A DNA stretch of 64,000 nucleotides from Aquimarina spinulae. Lineage in GTDB: Bacteria; Bacteroidota; Bacteroidia; Flavobacteriales; Flavobacteriaceae. Both the position numbers and the translations under genes were made by a program. The stretch lies in NCBI RefSeq assembly GCF_943373825.1, contig NZ_CALSBP010000003.1:496001-560000 (forward strand). The letters are read 5' to 3'. The notes beneath the pieces were generated by a model. It ran no database searches, was not told where the DNA came from, and saw only the letters and a list, made by a program, of their open reading frames with translations. Shown piece by piece: positions 16,432 through 26,376 of this stretch (positions are counted from its first letter, which is position 1; each line of letters starts with the position of its first letter).

Positions 16432-16992
16432 ATGATTAGGATCAATCAAGAATTATTAAATTTCTTTTCGCAACTATCAGAATCTTCGGCAAATACCATG
16501 GTAAAGGAGAAGAGATTTATTTCAAAAGAAAAAATTATTATTCAAGGAAAATATGTTCCTTCTATATTCATTATAAAAAGTGGCGTGGTAAAATGTTATG
16601 TAAACGAAGATAATGGTAGAGATTTTATCCAGGAGTTTTTTAGCACTGGTGAAATCCTTGGAGAATTAGAAATCTTAAATGATGTTATTAGCTTTTGCAA
16701 TGCAGAAACGATAACAGAGGTTACTGGATACCAGATTGATGTTAAAGATTTTTATACGCTACTGGAAAATCACCCTGAACTTAATGTATTGTTATTAAAA
16801 GCACTAGCCAATAAAGTAAGAGATACCGCGATTAGAGCCTCTCAACAGCAATCATATCCTATTGCATATAACCTTAAAAAATTAATGAAATTTTCTTCTG
16901 ATGAAGCTATGGCTTTTTCTAAACAAGATATAGCCGATTATTTAGGAATAACACTACGCAGTCTTAATAGAGCACTACATGAGATATCTTAA
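16432..16992 (+). CDS. Crp/Fnr family transcriptional regulator
   Basis: 186 aa. N-terminal cyclic-nucleotide-binding-type beta roll (FISKEKIIIQGKYVPSIFIIKSGVVKCYV, FIQEFFSTGEILGELEIL), then a dimer helix and a C-terminal winged-helix piece FSKQDIADYLGITLRSLNRAL. The key Arg-Ser of a true cAMP pocket is not evident, so the ligand is unknown. The protein ends right after the recognition helix, as in many Bacteroidota Crp-like proteins. Divergent from the hydroxylase/glycosyltransferase operon, which it may regulate. Confidence 0.85.
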   Translation: MIRINQELLNFFSQLSESSANTMVKEKRFISKEKIIIQGKYVPSIFIIKSGVVKCYVNEDNGRDFIQEFFSTGEILGELEILNDVISFCNAETITEVTGYQIDVKDFYTLLENHPELNVLLLKALANKVRDTAIRASQQQSYPIAYNLKKLMKFSSDEAMAFSKQDIADYLGITLRSLNRALHEIS

Positions 16993-17085
16993 TATAGTTA
17001 GTATATTTGATGAAATTATGAGAATCCCGTATGGTTCTCAAAACCTATATATCATCAAAGGTAAACGCAAGAATTAAATTATTAA

Positions 17086-18228
17086 ATGGATAACTACGCT
17101 ATTCTTAGCATTATAAGCCTGATGATTGTTTTTATATCATCGCTTTTTGCCATCTTCTTACTAACCGTAAAAACCAAAAACAAAACCAGTAATCGACTTA
17201 TTGCTGCTTTTCTCATTCTTGTAGCTATCGATATCAGCTCTTTTTTCTATCATCGGTTTATAGATATGCCTTTAACACTAGAAATGATACGTATGGATCT
17301 ACCTCTTTTTTCTAGCCCAGTGCTTTATCTGTTTGTCTTATCGGTTATCTATGTTGATTTTAAGCTGAAACCAAAACATCTGTTACATGGCCTTCCATTT
17401 GTAATGAGTACCATAGTATTTTTACCTAGGTTTTATTTAGCAAGCCCAGAAGCCAGGTATTCATTTTTGAATAATTATATAGATACTCCAGAATCTTTAT
17501 TCTCCTTAATTATCGGTCATATCCAAGTTATTACCTATATCATTGCCATTTTTGTTATCCTAAAAAGATCAAAAAGAGTAATGTTGGAGAATTACTCTAA
17601 TGCAACCACAGCAAAACATAAATGGTTGTTTCAGTTAAACGTTATTTCTGCTATTATCTTTGTGGTCACTACTTCTAAAACGATATTTAAGTATTTCAAT
17701 GATGATTTTCAAACCATAAATATCGCCAGAATCATTGTTGTGTTTCTGGTACTATGTTTTATATGTTGGTTAATTTTAAAAGCATTGTATGATCCAGGAA
17801 TTTTTAGAGGAATTGATTCTAAATTACTTCCGGTAGGAAATATGATCACAAAAAACGAAACTGTGATCAACCTACCCGATGATAAAGGGATTCAGGATCA
17901 AATACAGCAATTAAAAGCGCATATGGTCGATAAAAAACCGTATCTGAATCCCACACTTACGATACAAAACCTGGCCGATGATCTTCAACTACCCGTTAGA
18001 GAAGTATCGATTCTGATCAATCATCACCTGGATCAGCATTTTTTTGATTTTGTAAATGAATATCGCATACAACACGCGATGAATATTTTAAAAAATCCTA
18101 CTAAAAAACAAGTAACTGTTCTCGAAATCTTGTATGAAGTAGGTTTTAATTCTAAATCTTCTTTCAATACTTCTTTTAAAAAATACGCTGGCGTCACCCC
18201 TACTCAGTACAGAAAAAACAACTCATAA
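17086..18228 (+). CDS. Membrane-anchored AraC family regulator
   Basis: 380 aa. Residues 1-235 contain about seven hydrophobic segments (for example YAILSIISLMIVFISSLFAIFL and IIVVFLVLCFICWLIL). Residues about 270-380 are an AraC/XylS DNA-binding domain: LTIQNLADDLQLPVREVSILINHHL and VLEILYEVGFNSKSSFNTSFKKYAGVTPTQYR. It should sense a membrane or external signal and regulate nearby genes; the outer-membrane protein gene 145 bases downstream, preceded by direct repeats, is the likely target. Confidence 0.88.
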   Translation: MDNYAILSIISLMIVFISSLFAIFLLTVKTKNKTSNRLIAAFLILVAIDISSFFYHRFIDMPLTLEMIRMDLPLFSSPVLYLFVLSVIYVDFKLKPKHLLHGLPFVMSTIVFLPRFYLASPEARYSFLNNYIDTPESLFSLIIGHIQVITYIIAIFVILKRSKRVMLENYSNATTAKHKWLFQLNVISAIIFVVTTSKTIFKYFNDDFQTINIARIIVVFLVLCFICWLILKALYDPGIFRGIDSKLLPVGNMITKNETVINLPDDKGIQDQIQQLKAHMVDKKPYLNPTLTIQNLADDLQLPVREVSILINHHLDQHFFDFVNEYRIQHAMNILKNPTKKQVTVLEILYEVGFNSKSSFNTSFKKYAGVTPTQYRKNNS

Positions 18229-18240
18229 TCAGTCTTTTGC

Positions 18241-18307
18241 AAAAAGTCGAACGTTTGCCTGTAAAAAGTCGAACTCATTTTTGGTGATCAAAAGCGTTCG
18301 ATTATTT
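18241..18307. promoter_or_regulatory. Putative AraC-type operator
   Basis: Two exact copies of aaaaagtcgaac at 18241-18252 and 18263-18274, 22 bases apart (two helical turns), plus an inverted relative agcgttcgatt at about 18293-18303. The site lies between the AraC-type regulator and the outer-membrane protein gene. Confidence 0.6.
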
Positions 18308-18376
18308 TAATCGGTCGCACAGGTTGTATTCAAAAATGATATTTGCTTCATAATTAATCTTAAATATAAAATTGTG

Positions 18377-20761
18377 ATGCGATCTATTTTTATTTCTTTA
18401 TTGTTTTTATGTCCTTTCTTATGCTTTTCTCAACTAGAAATCAAAGGAAAAGTAATTAGTAAAACAGAAACCATAGCTTTTGCTAATGTTATTTTATCTA
18501 CACCAGGATCTGATGGTACAGTAATCACGGGTGCAATTACCGACGAAAATGGAAATTTCACCCTAATGGCAAAAGAAGGAACTTATACTCTGGCAATACG
18601 TTTTATGGGATATACCGAATGGCAAAAAGACATTGTATTAAACAACATTGTAGATTTAGGTACTATAACCCTTGAGAGCAGCACTACCAGTCTTGACGAA
18701 GTGGTAATTACCAAAACCAAAAAAGTAATTGAACGTAAACCCGATCGTTTGGTGTTTAATGTAGAAAATAGTATTGCAGCCAGTGGCGGAGATGCTTTAG
18801 ACGCCCTTAAGATAGCACCGGGGGTTACGGTTCAGAATAATACCTTGAGTATGATTGGCAGAGGTGCATCACGTGTAATGGTAGACGGAAGGATATTGCA
18901 GTTATCTGGAGAAGAATTGATAGACTTTTTAAATGGTATAGCAGCAAGTGATATTAAGAAAATAGAAATCATTACGAACCCACCAGCCAAATATGAAGCT
19001 GCAGGGAATGGTGGACTCATTAATATTGTGTATAAAAAAGGAGTACGTAACTCCTGGAAAAACACCACTACCCTGGCCTACAATCAGAATGCATATCATT
19101 TTACTACACTTCGTAACAACTTTTTTTATAACAAAAACAAATTGCGATTTTCTGCAACTGCCAATGGTACTAAAGGAAATAATAGAGAAATCGAAGAAGT
19201 AGATGTGTATTACCCTAATGGCCCATGGGTGCTGGATATGGATAATAAAGCAAACAAAGACAATATATCAGGACGTTTATCAATAGATTATGACATTACA
19301 GATAATATTATCATAGGAGCACAATACCTGGGTAATCAAAACACTCCTGATAATACTGTACAATCCACTACTCAAATTTTTAATGCAACCAACCAACTAG
19401 ATTCTATATTGGATAATACAGGTTTTTTTGATAGAAAGGTAAATAGCCACCTGTATAACCTACATATGATTACTACATTAGATACCCTGGACAGAAAGAT
19501 TTCTTTTGATATTGATTATTTTGATTATGACAATAATCTGAAACAGGACAATGTAGTAAATACGTTCTTACCAAACGGTGAATTTGTTGGGATCAACTAT
19601 GCAGCTATGAACTTATCGGATCAACGTATAGATAATTTTAGTGCAAAAATAGATGTCGAGCACCCTTTTCCTTCTGTTAATTTATCATATGGTGGTAAGC
19701 TTAGTTTTATCAAAACCGTAAATGGATTGCAAAACTTTACTACAGAGACAGGTACTCCGGTTTTTGACCCTATATCTTCCAATCAGTTTGAATACACAGA
19801 AAATATTCAGGCGTTATATGTAAATACTTCTAAGAAGATTAATGACAAATGGGAGTTTCAACTGGGGTTACGAGTAGAAAATACATTTACCGAAGGGTTT
19901 TCAGAAACCTTAAATCAAACCAATACAAACGAATACTTAAAGTTTTTTCCGACAGCATATATATCATATCAAAAAAATGATAATAACGTATTTTCGCTTA
20001 ATTACGGAAGACGGATTAACCGACCAGGTTTTAGAAATTTAAATCCATTCAGAATTTATGTGAACAGCAATAGTTTTTCTGAAGGAAATCCTTTTTTACA
20101 ACCCTCATTTACAGATAGTTTCGAATTTAATCACACCTACAACAATACATTAACTACCAATGCTTTCCTTACTATTACCACTGATGGTTTTGGTACAATT
20201 TTTACAGCAGATCAGGAGACCGAAGTACAGGCAGTAATACGAGAAAACTATTATAAAAGTTATAATTGGGGAATTGGTGAAACCTTCTCATTTAGCAAAC
20301 TGCGCTGGTGGAAAAGTCAGAATCAGGTATATGTTCTTGGATACAAAACCGTGATTGATGATGCTATAAATGCTAATGCCGAGGATGGATTTCAACTTTA
20401 TTTTTCTACAAATAATACATTTACATTAGGTAAAAACACCAAATTGCAGCTTAACTTTGTATATAATTCACCACATAAAGCTAACTTGTTTGATATTAGT
20501 GAAACCTACAACCTAAATCTAGGAGTAAAACAAAGTATGTTTAAAGATAAACTACAGCTGTCGATATTACTGAATGACATATTAGATACATCAAGTTATA
20601 GTAGGCTAGCCTCTGTAGTAAATGGCATAGAAACGGTATATGCCCAAAATTATAGTCCTCGATTTGCCAGAATATCACTATCCTACACATTTGGAAATAA
20701 TAAGATAAAAGGGAAGCAAAGAGGTTTTGGAAATGATGAGGAAAGAAACAGAAGTAACTAA
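18377..20761 (+). CDS. Outer-membrane beta-barrel protein, TonB-receptor type
   Basis: 794 aa from the ATG at 18377 (a GTG lies one codon upstream). Signal peptide MRSIFISLLFLCPFLCFS; carboxypeptidase-regulatory-like domain (residues about 20-105, LEIKGKVISKTETIAFANVILS); plug region with DALKIAPGVTVQNNTLSMIGRG and IEIITNPPAKYEAAGNGGLINIVYKKG; then a long beta-barrel ending in ARISLSYTFG (PF14905-type barrel). Imports or binds an unknown ligand. The gene ends in a 4-base overlap with the convergent Lrp gene. Confidence 0.9.
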   Translation: MRSIFISLLFLCPFLCFSQLEIKGKVISKTETIAFANVILSTPGSDGTVITGAITDENGNFTLMAKEGTYTLAIRFMGYTEWQKDIVLNNIVDLGTITLESSTTSLDEVVITKTKKVIERKPDRLVFNVENSIAASGGDALDALKIAPGVTVQNNTLSMIGRGASRVMVDGRILQLSGEELIDFLNGIAASDIKKIEIITNPPAKYEAAGNGGLINIVYKKGVRNSWKNTTTLAYNQNAYHFTTLRNNFFYNKNKLRFSATANGTKGNNREIEEVDVYYPNGPWVLDMDNKANKDNISGRLSIDYDITDNIIIGAQYLGNQNTPDNTVQSTTQIFNATNQLDSILDNTGFFDRKVNSHLYNLHMITTLDTLDRKISFDIDYFDYDNNLKQDNVVNTFLPNGEFVGINYAAMNLSDQRIDNFSAKIDVEHPFPSVNLSYGGKLSFIKTVNGLQNFTTETGTPVFDPISSNQFEYTENIQALYVNTSKKINDKWEFQLGLRVENTFTEGFSETLNQTNTNEYLKFFPTAYISYQKNDNNVFSLNYGRRINRPGFRNLNPFRIYVNSNSFSEGNPFLQPSFTDSFEFNHTYNNTLTTNAFLTITTDGFGTIFTADQETEVQAVIRENYYKSYNWGIGETFSFSKLRWWKSQNQVYVLGYKTVIDDAINANAEDGFQLYFSTNNTFTLGKNTKLQLNFVYNSPHKANLFDISETYNLNLGVKQSMFKDKLQLSILLNDILDTSSYSRLASVVNGIETVYAQNYSPRFARISLSYTFGNNKIKGKQRGFGNDEERNRSN

Positions 20762-21216
20762 TGGGTACATCTTCCTATCGCACCATTTTTCATCAACTCA
20801 TTCAAAATCAATAATGTTGTTGGATCTCCATGTTGCGCTAAACGATTGATGACTTCTTCAAGATGTTTACTGTCCTTTACATGAAACTTCATGATTAAAC
20901 AGTCTTTACCGGTGACTCTGGTGCATTCTACCATTTCAGGATACGCATCCGCATCCAGTGCATCGGTAAAAGACTTAAAATTGATTCTATTTACACTCAT
21001 CATAATGAATGCAGAAAGAGACCATCCCAGTTTAGAAGGGTTTACCTGTGTCGTATATCCTGTGATCACTTCTGTATCTTCCAAACGTTGTACACGCTCT
21101 GCCACGGCAGATGGAGAAAGCCCCACTACTCTACCTATGTGTGCAAATGGCAAGCGTGCATTTTCCTGTAACAGCTCCAAAATCTTCCAGTCTAAATCGT
21201 CTTTCACCATAATCAT
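20758..21216 (-). CDS. Lrp/AsnC family transcriptional regulator
   Basis: 152 aa. N-terminal HTH: DLDWKILELLQENARLPFAHIGRVVGLSPSAVAERVQRLEDTEVI; C-terminal RAM/ligand-binding domain with CTRVTGKDCLIMKFHV. Start could also be the ATG at 21210. Divergent from a LysE-type exporter, the classical arrangement in which an Lrp-type protein senses an amino acid and controls its export. Confidence 0.92.
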   Translation of the reverse strand: MIMVKDDLDWKILELLQENARLPFAHIGRVVGLSPSAVAERVQRLEDTEVITGYTTQVNPSKLGWSLSAFIMMSVNRINFKSFTDALDADAYPEMVECTRVTGKDCLIMKFHVKDSKHLEEVINRLAQHGDPTTLLILNELMKNGAIGRCTH

Positions 21217-21332
21217 TGGTTTTTAGTCATAATTAAGATACATTCTCCAGAAAAAACAAAGATAAGCCAATGATTTGTTTTCTCGGTCTCCTTTGTTTCG
21301 TATAATTTTGAATCAAAATCTAATACAATTCT

Positions 21333-21968
21333 ATGTTTGGCATTCTTAATTTTGGAACCTTTATTTTAGCAGGAATACTGCTTAACCTCACACCTGGAGC
21401 AGATACTATGTATATTTTAGGACGTAGCATTTCACAAGGAAAAAAATCTGGAGTGGTCTCTGCTTTTGGGATTTCTTCGGGAGCTCTTTTGCATTGTCTT
21501 TTTGCAGCACTTGGGTTATCCATTCTATTAGCAAAATCTGCTACTGCATTTAGTATCGTTAAATATGCCGGTGCTGCTTACCTTGTATATTTGGGAATTA
21601 AATCATTATTAACAAAATCAACAGCTATTGCTGAAGTAATTAAAGAAAAAGAAGCAACCAAAAATTACATAAAAGTATATATGTCAGGTGTTTTAACCAA
21701 TCTACTTAATCCTAAAGTTGCTCTCTTTTTTTTGGCATTCTTACCACAATTCATTAATCCCGAATATGCCAAAAGTGCCATCCCTTTCTTAATTCTGGGG
21801 TTAACTTTTGTAACTACAGGCACAATATGGTGCATGATGCTGGCATTCTTTTCTGCCAAGCTGGCAAACAAGATCAGAGAGAACAGTAAAGTGAAGTTTT
21901 GGATGGATAAAACTACGGGAGTTCTCTTTATTTTACTAGGAATCAAATTAGCCTTAAGTAAAAAATAA
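21333..21968 (+). CDS. LysE family translocator
   Basis: 211 aa inner-membrane amino-acid exporter, RhtB/LysE type, with six hydrophobic helices. Family motif NLTPGADTMYILGRSISQGKKSGVVSAFGISSGAL near the N-terminus and the second-repeat GVLTNLLNPKVALFFLAFLPQF. Substrate probably an amino acid sensed by the divergent Lrp protein (inference from arrangement). Confidence 0.92.
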   Translation: MFGILNFGTFILAGILLNLTPGADTMYILGRSISQGKKSGVVSAFGISSGALLHCLFAALGLSILLAKSATAFSIVKYAGAAYLVYLGIKSLLTKSTAIAEVIKEKEATKNYIKVYMSGVLTNLLNPKVALFFLAFLPQFINPEYAKSAIPFLILGLTFVTTGTIWCMMLAFFSAKLANKIRENSKVKFWMDKTTGVLFILLGIKLALSKK

Positions 21969-22241
21969 TACTTCAGATAAGTGTTAAAACCTTTCATAAC
22001 AGAATGTAAACTATTCTTAAAAAACACTTAAAATTGAAAAAAAAGTAGGGTATCGTGTAAGTTAACCGTTGTATAATTAAGAGAAAGTAATTGGCTTTTG
22101 AGAATAAAGTTGGTTATGTTGTTTTCTCATAAGAACATGTAGAATAATTGATAGGTGAAATCACAACTATCAATCATTACGTAAATCATTGAAAATCATT
22201 ACCTTATATAAGATTCAGTTGTTAACTTATAAAGAAATATT

Positions 22242-23372
22242 ATGAAGCGAATATCAAAATTAACAAGTATTGTATTAATTTCATTTTTGTTATGGTTTTG
22301 TTCAGGAGATGATGATGCTACAAATCCTGGTACAGGTGAACCAGTAGAAGCAACAAAAACATTGGTAGAAACCTTAAGCGTTCCCTGGGAGCTAATTTGG
22401 GGTCCTGATAATTTCTTATGGGTTACCGAACGTAATGGAAAAATTAGTAGAATAAACCCCGATAACGGAGAGCAACAACTGGTATTTACGATCCCTAATG
22501 TATCACAAGTTGGAGAAAGTGGATTATTGGGAATGGTACTTCACCCTAACTTCGATACCAATCCATATGTATATGTGGCATACACCTATAACGGGGGAAG
22601 TGGTTTATTGGAACGATTGGTTCAATTTACATATGCAAATAACACCTTGTCTAACGAAACTGTACTTATCGATCAAATCCCTGCCAACTCTAATCACGAT
22701 GGCTCTCGTTTATTAATCGCGCCAGATATGCATTTATTTATGACCACAGGTGATGCCGGTAACACCAACCTTTCTCAAGACATGAATTCTCTGGGAGGTA
22801 AAGTCCTAAGATTAAATTTAGATGGCTCTATTCCCTCTGACAACCCTTTCACAAACAGTTATGTTTATAGCTTAGGGCATAGAAATGCACAAGGACTGGT
22901 ATTGCATCCTAATGGCAAGCTGTATAGCTCTGAGCACGGACCCAGTTCTGATGATGAAGTAAATATCATACAATCTGGGAAAAATTATGGATGGCCTGCT
23001 GTAAAAGGTAAAATCGATACTCCCAACGAACAGACTTTTGCCGCGAGTACAGAGGTTATTGAATCTATTTTTGAATGGACACCCACCATTGCTCCTTCAG
23101 ATCTGGTCTACTATACTGGTAATCGAATTCCTGAATGGACTAATAAACTATTGATGACAGTACTAAAAGATCAAAGAATAATTGCGCTTACTCTAAACAG
23201 TGACGGAACTGCTATTACCAACGAAGAAGTATTCTTTAATGGTAAATTTGGCCGCCTTAGAGATATTGCAGTTTCTCCTCAAGGACGTGTCTTTATTGCT
23301 ACCAACGGAAATTCGTATGGAGATACCAGTAGTACACACCGTATTATAGAGATTAATAAGATTGAAAAGTAA
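22242..23372 (+). CDS. PQQ-type sugar dehydrogenase lipoprotein
   Basis: 376 aa. Signal peptide with lipobox-like LWFCSGDDD. Six-bladed beta-propeller of the soluble glucose/aldose dehydrogenase (GSDH, YliI-like) family: VPWELIWGPD, LLGMVLHPNF, NSNHDGSRLL, SLGHRNAQGLVLHP, SEHGPSSDDEVN and KNYGWP. The GHRNAQG and EHGP motifs carry the cofactor and catalytic histidines. Oxidises a periplasmic or surface sugar, provided PQQ is available. Monocistronic, closed by a strong terminator. Confidence 0.88.
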   Translation: MKRISKLTSIVLISFLLWFCSGDDDATNPGTGEPVEATKTLVETLSVPWELIWGPDNFLWVTERNGKISRINPDNGEQQLVFTIPNVSQVGESGLLGMVLHPNFDTNPYVYVAYTYNGGSGLLERLVQFTYANNTLSNETVLIDQIPANSNHDGSRLLIAPDMHLFMTTGDAGNTNLSQDMNSLGGKVLRLNLDGSIPSDNPFTNSYVYSLGHRNAQGLVLHPNGKLYSSEHGPSSDDEVNIIQSGKNYGWPAVKGKIDTPNEQTFAASTEVIESIFEWTPTIAPSDLVYYTGNRIPEWTNKLLMTVLKDQRIIALTLNSDGTAITNEEVFFNGKFGRLRDIAVSPQGRVFIATNGNSYGDTSSTHRIIEINKIEK

Positions 23373-23436
23373 TTCCTCAGAAAAACCTTGCTCTAAAATA
23401 TAACTTATACACCGAAAAAAGTTAAAATAAGCTCAT

Positions 23437-23476
23437 AAAGTCTTGTAAAACAACTGTTTTACAAGACTTTATTTTT
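23437..23476 (+). terminator. Strong rho-independent terminator
   Basis: Perfect 15-base-pair stem aaagtcttgtaaaac (23437-23451) / gttttacaagacttt (23456-23470), 4-base loop, then attttt. Could act on both strands. Confidence 0.9.
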
Positions 23477-23941
23477 AAGCAACACTTGTAAATTAAAATC
23501 CATTTATTTAGAAATTCCCCTTTCTTCTTTTCACTATTTAGTTAGATCACTACATAGAGTGCCCTTCAGTAATTCTAATCAGAACATCATTAAAATATCA
23601 AATTTAACAATTCAAGGATATATAGCGATGATTGAACCTAAAGTCATTTCATCTTCCCCCAAATAGCTACATATTTGAAGTATCAATAACATTAAACCAA
23701 TCTTTTTTAAAACAAATAACTATAACACCTGCTGAGGTTTTTCTATATCAAGTATGATTGTTATGCTAATGTGAACTCTTAGGGTTCTTTTTCCTAATTG
23801 GAAAGTTACCAGGTTGAGGGGTGAATGTGTGGATTAAACCTTTAAAATTTTCAATCTTAGCAAGCATCTATACCTTTACAGTAGGGTACCTTATGGCTTT
23901 ATATCCTTATTCAAAAATAAAGAAGAAAGAAGAATTATATC
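23477..23941. other. Gene-free stretch
   Basis: 465 bases with no convincing gene. A GTG-initiated frame from 23821 has one hydrophobic segment but overlaps the M20 gene start by 68 bases and I do not accept it. A short inverted pattern (agggttctttttcctaatt) lies near 23781-23800. The M20 gene promoter should lie here. Confidence 0.5.
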
Positions 23942-25225
23942 ATGAAACTAAAACTTATAACAATAGTATTTTTAATAGCTACAGGAATACTTTCTGCCCA
24001 GTCAGATGAAAACATGAATACCTACCAAAAAATAGTAAAACAAACCGACGAGATCTATGATAACCTAGTTAAAATTAGGCGAGATTTACATATGAATCCT
24101 GAAATATCTAAGCAAGAAAAAAGAACTTCAAAAATCGTTGCTGAATATTTAAAGGGTCTAGGTTTGGAAGTAAAAATAAATATAGGAGGAAATGGTATAG
24201 TCGGAATTCTAAAAGGTGGCAAAAAAGGTCGAAAAATAGCTTGGCGAGCCGATATGGATGCCATAAAAACCGATGAACCAGATCCCGTTACTTTTATTAA
24301 GTCTAAAAATGTAGGTATAAGACATATCTGTGGGCATGATGTGCATACAACAATTGGTTTAGGAATCGCTACTATATTATCTCAACAAAAAGAAGATCTA
24401 GAAGGGACCGTTTATTTTATTTTTCAACCAGCTGAAGAGACTTTTACAGGTGCAAAAGACATGATTAAAGATGGGCTTTTTGATATTATTAAACCCGATG
24501 AAATTTATGGACTACATATCGGTCCTGAAACATCAGGAATGATCAATTTTAAGGCTAATGAGTTATTTGCCTATCAAAGAACACTTGAAGTTAAATTTAA
24601 GCCTAGTGCCAATGAAAATGAATTAGAAAATTTTATGACCAATATTTTAAAAGGTTATGCTCGTAATCCCCTTAAAGGCTCACCTTGGGATATCATAAAT
24701 AATATTTCTGATCCAAAAATTGGGATCACAAGTAAGGAAACAATTTATAAAGACTACTTTTTTTTAGATGGGACAAAACTTTATAAAGATCAGGGTACCA
24801 CTTTTTTTAGCGCTAGTTTCTTTGAAACTAATATTGAAAACACACATAGTATACCCCTTGAAATAAAAAAACAAATCCTTAATTCTAAATTTAGAGATTC
24901 TTTTATTTCTATTAGATATTCAAGAGCTTATGCAACTCCAATAAATGATCCTGAACTCACAAACATTGCTAAACAAACAATTTCTAGTTTTTACAACGAA
25001 GAAATGTTTAAACCACTGTACGGGCAAGTCCCTTATTCTGGCGAAGATTTTATATTTTATCAGCAAAAAGTCCCTGGAGTATTCTTTTTTTTAGGAGGAT
25101 CTAATACTGAGAAAGGTATAAATTCTATGCCACATTCACCAAACTTTGCTGTGGATGAAAAAACGATAAAATATGGAGTACAATGTTTCGCTTCTTTAAT
25201 TTTTGAACGTACTAGCAATAAATAA
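23942..25225 (+). CDS. Exported M20-family amidohydrolase
   Basis: 427 aa. Signal peptide MKLKLITIVFLIATGILSAQ. M20D-type (IAA-amino-acid/hippurate hydrolase-like) metal motifs: RRDLHMNPEIS, RADMDAI, CGHDVHTT, PAEETFTGA (catalytic Glu pair), LHIGP and the final HSPNFAVDE. Removes an acyl or amino-acyl group from an amide in the periplasm; substrate unknown. The dimerisation-domain part is somewhat divergent but all metal ligands are present. Preceded by a good A/G-rich ribosome site (aaagaaagaagaa). Confidence 0.9.
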   Translation: MKLKLITIVFLIATGILSAQSDENMNTYQKIVKQTDEIYDNLVKIRRDLHMNPEISKQEKRTSKIVAEYLKGLGLEVKINIGGNGIVGILKGGKKGRKIAWRADMDAIKTDEPDPVTFIKSKNVGIRHICGHDVHTTIGLGIATILSQQKEDLEGTVYFIFQPAEETFTGAKDMIKDGLFDIIKPDEIYGLHIGPETSGMINFKANELFAYQRTLEVKFKPSANENELENFMTNILKGYARNPLKGSPWDIINNISDPKIGITSKETIYKDYFFLDGTKLYKDQGTTFFSASFFETNIENTHSIPLEIKKQILNSKFRDSFISIRYSRAYATPINDPELTNIAKQTISSFYNEEMFKPLYGQVPYSGEDFIFYQQKVPGVFFFLGGSNTEKGINSMPHSPNFAVDEKTIKYGVQCFASLIFERTSNK

Positions 25226-26086
25226 AAATTCTCATGAGAAAAATATTTTTTATACCAAACGTGTTGCTGTTTTTTCAATTGTCGGTGACAAGATCCTAAC
25301 AGAATTGAACTTTATTTTGATACGCTATAATTAGTTTTGTTTCTTTCTAAAATAAGAACAGATTTTGCATCTATTTGACTTTTTTCATTTTCTTCATTAT
25401 GGCTACCCCATAAAAAGGGTAGAACAAACCTAGAAAGGAATTCCTGAAATAAGTATAACCCAGTAAAATCAATCATATATGCACATATTCAAACAACTGG
25501 TTAAGAATTAATTAACATTACTTTGTTATGAATTGATTAAATGTTAATTTTTTTATGAATAAACATGAAAAAATTTATAAAACTAGGATATCTTTGAACC
25601 AGTAAAAAGCAAAGTTGAAACTTCATGATTAGTATAAGTTGAGTTTGTGTTAAATACCGATTATGTTTCAATTTAGGCCCTCTACCGGAGTAGTTAACCA
25701 AAAGAGGGCCGCTTTCTATTAAATGATTTTTTTAGTAGTCAACTCGGACGAAAAGAAACGAAAATCTACAAGAATACATTTATAGCAATTCAATAAAAAA
25801 AATTCTTACACAAGACAAAGAGCAAGGCCAAATGAAGATCTTGTACAATACATTTTACATATGGCGTACACATATTCTGTTTGTTAAAGGCCAACAATAG
25901 TTCTATTGGCTAATATCTAACATAAAGCTATTTAAAATCTCTATGTTCTATAGCCAAATACATTCTAAAACAAGGGTAGTCCTATACGTGCATTTTATTG
26001 TTTTTCAGCAGATTGTACAATTTTCACTTGCACATGTTACGGTTTTTCCGTAATTTTATCATGCCTCATTATAAAATTAATAGCTT
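25226..26086. other. Long gene-free stretch
   Basis: 861 bases. It contains a possible small RNA (25589-25718). Elsewhere only frames of about 20 codons are seen (one at 25832-25900). No tRNA or pseudogene could be recognised. Composition is strongly A+T. Confidence 0.55.
25597..25718 (+). ncRNA. Possible small RNA
   Basis: A Bacteroidota -7-like box tatctttg (25589-25596) is followed by nested pairings: ttgaaac (25615-25621) with gtttcaa (25665-25671), then a GC-rich hairpin ggccctct (25676-25683) / agagggcc (25703-25710) and a T-rich end gctttctatt. There is no open frame. The GC-rich stem stands out in very A+T-rich surroundings. No clear -33 TTTG was found, so the call is tentative. Confidence 0.28.
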
Positions 26087-26338
26087 ATGCGCAAAATTAC
26101 CCTTGAAGAAGAGTTTAATGCTCGACAATTAGATATCAAATACAAAGACCTCTGGGATCGAGGTATTCACCTCTTTACTATAAATGACCAGAATCGCGAT
26201 TTTTACTATTCTATTTACTATGTAGATTTATTGTTTGTTGAAGTGATTTATAATAAAATTACAGGTGATATTATTACTATCAAAAGTTTTACAGATAAAA
26301 GAAAACTCATGTTTTATCTTAGAGAAGACTTTTCTTAA
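26087..26338 (+). CDS. Hypothetical protein, 83 aa
   Basis: Small soluble protein with an acidic/basic start (MRKITLEEEFNARQLDIKYKDLW) and an aromatic-rich core (DFYYSIYYVDLLFVEVIYN) followed by TGDIITIKSF and a helical end. The alternation fits a small alpha/beta fold. No family recognised, no signal peptide, no operon partner; a long inverted repeat lies between it and the convergent transporter gene. Confidence 0.6.
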   Translation: MRKITLEEEFNARQLDIKYKDLWDRGIHLFTINDQNRDFYYSIYYVDLLFVEVIYNKITGDIITIKSFTDKRKLMFYLREDFS

Positions 26339-26376
26339 TTAAAGTTTTTTAGATACTTGCAAATACAGTAATTCGT

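Noticed and set aside
23821-24009. 62-codon GTG-initiated frame with one hydrophobic segment
   Set aside because: Overlaps the well-supported M20 gene start by 68 bases and its C-terminal half is that gene's shadow.
25832-25900. 22-residue frame MKILYNTFYIWRTH...
   Set aside because: Too short, no ribosome site of note and no recognisable pattern.
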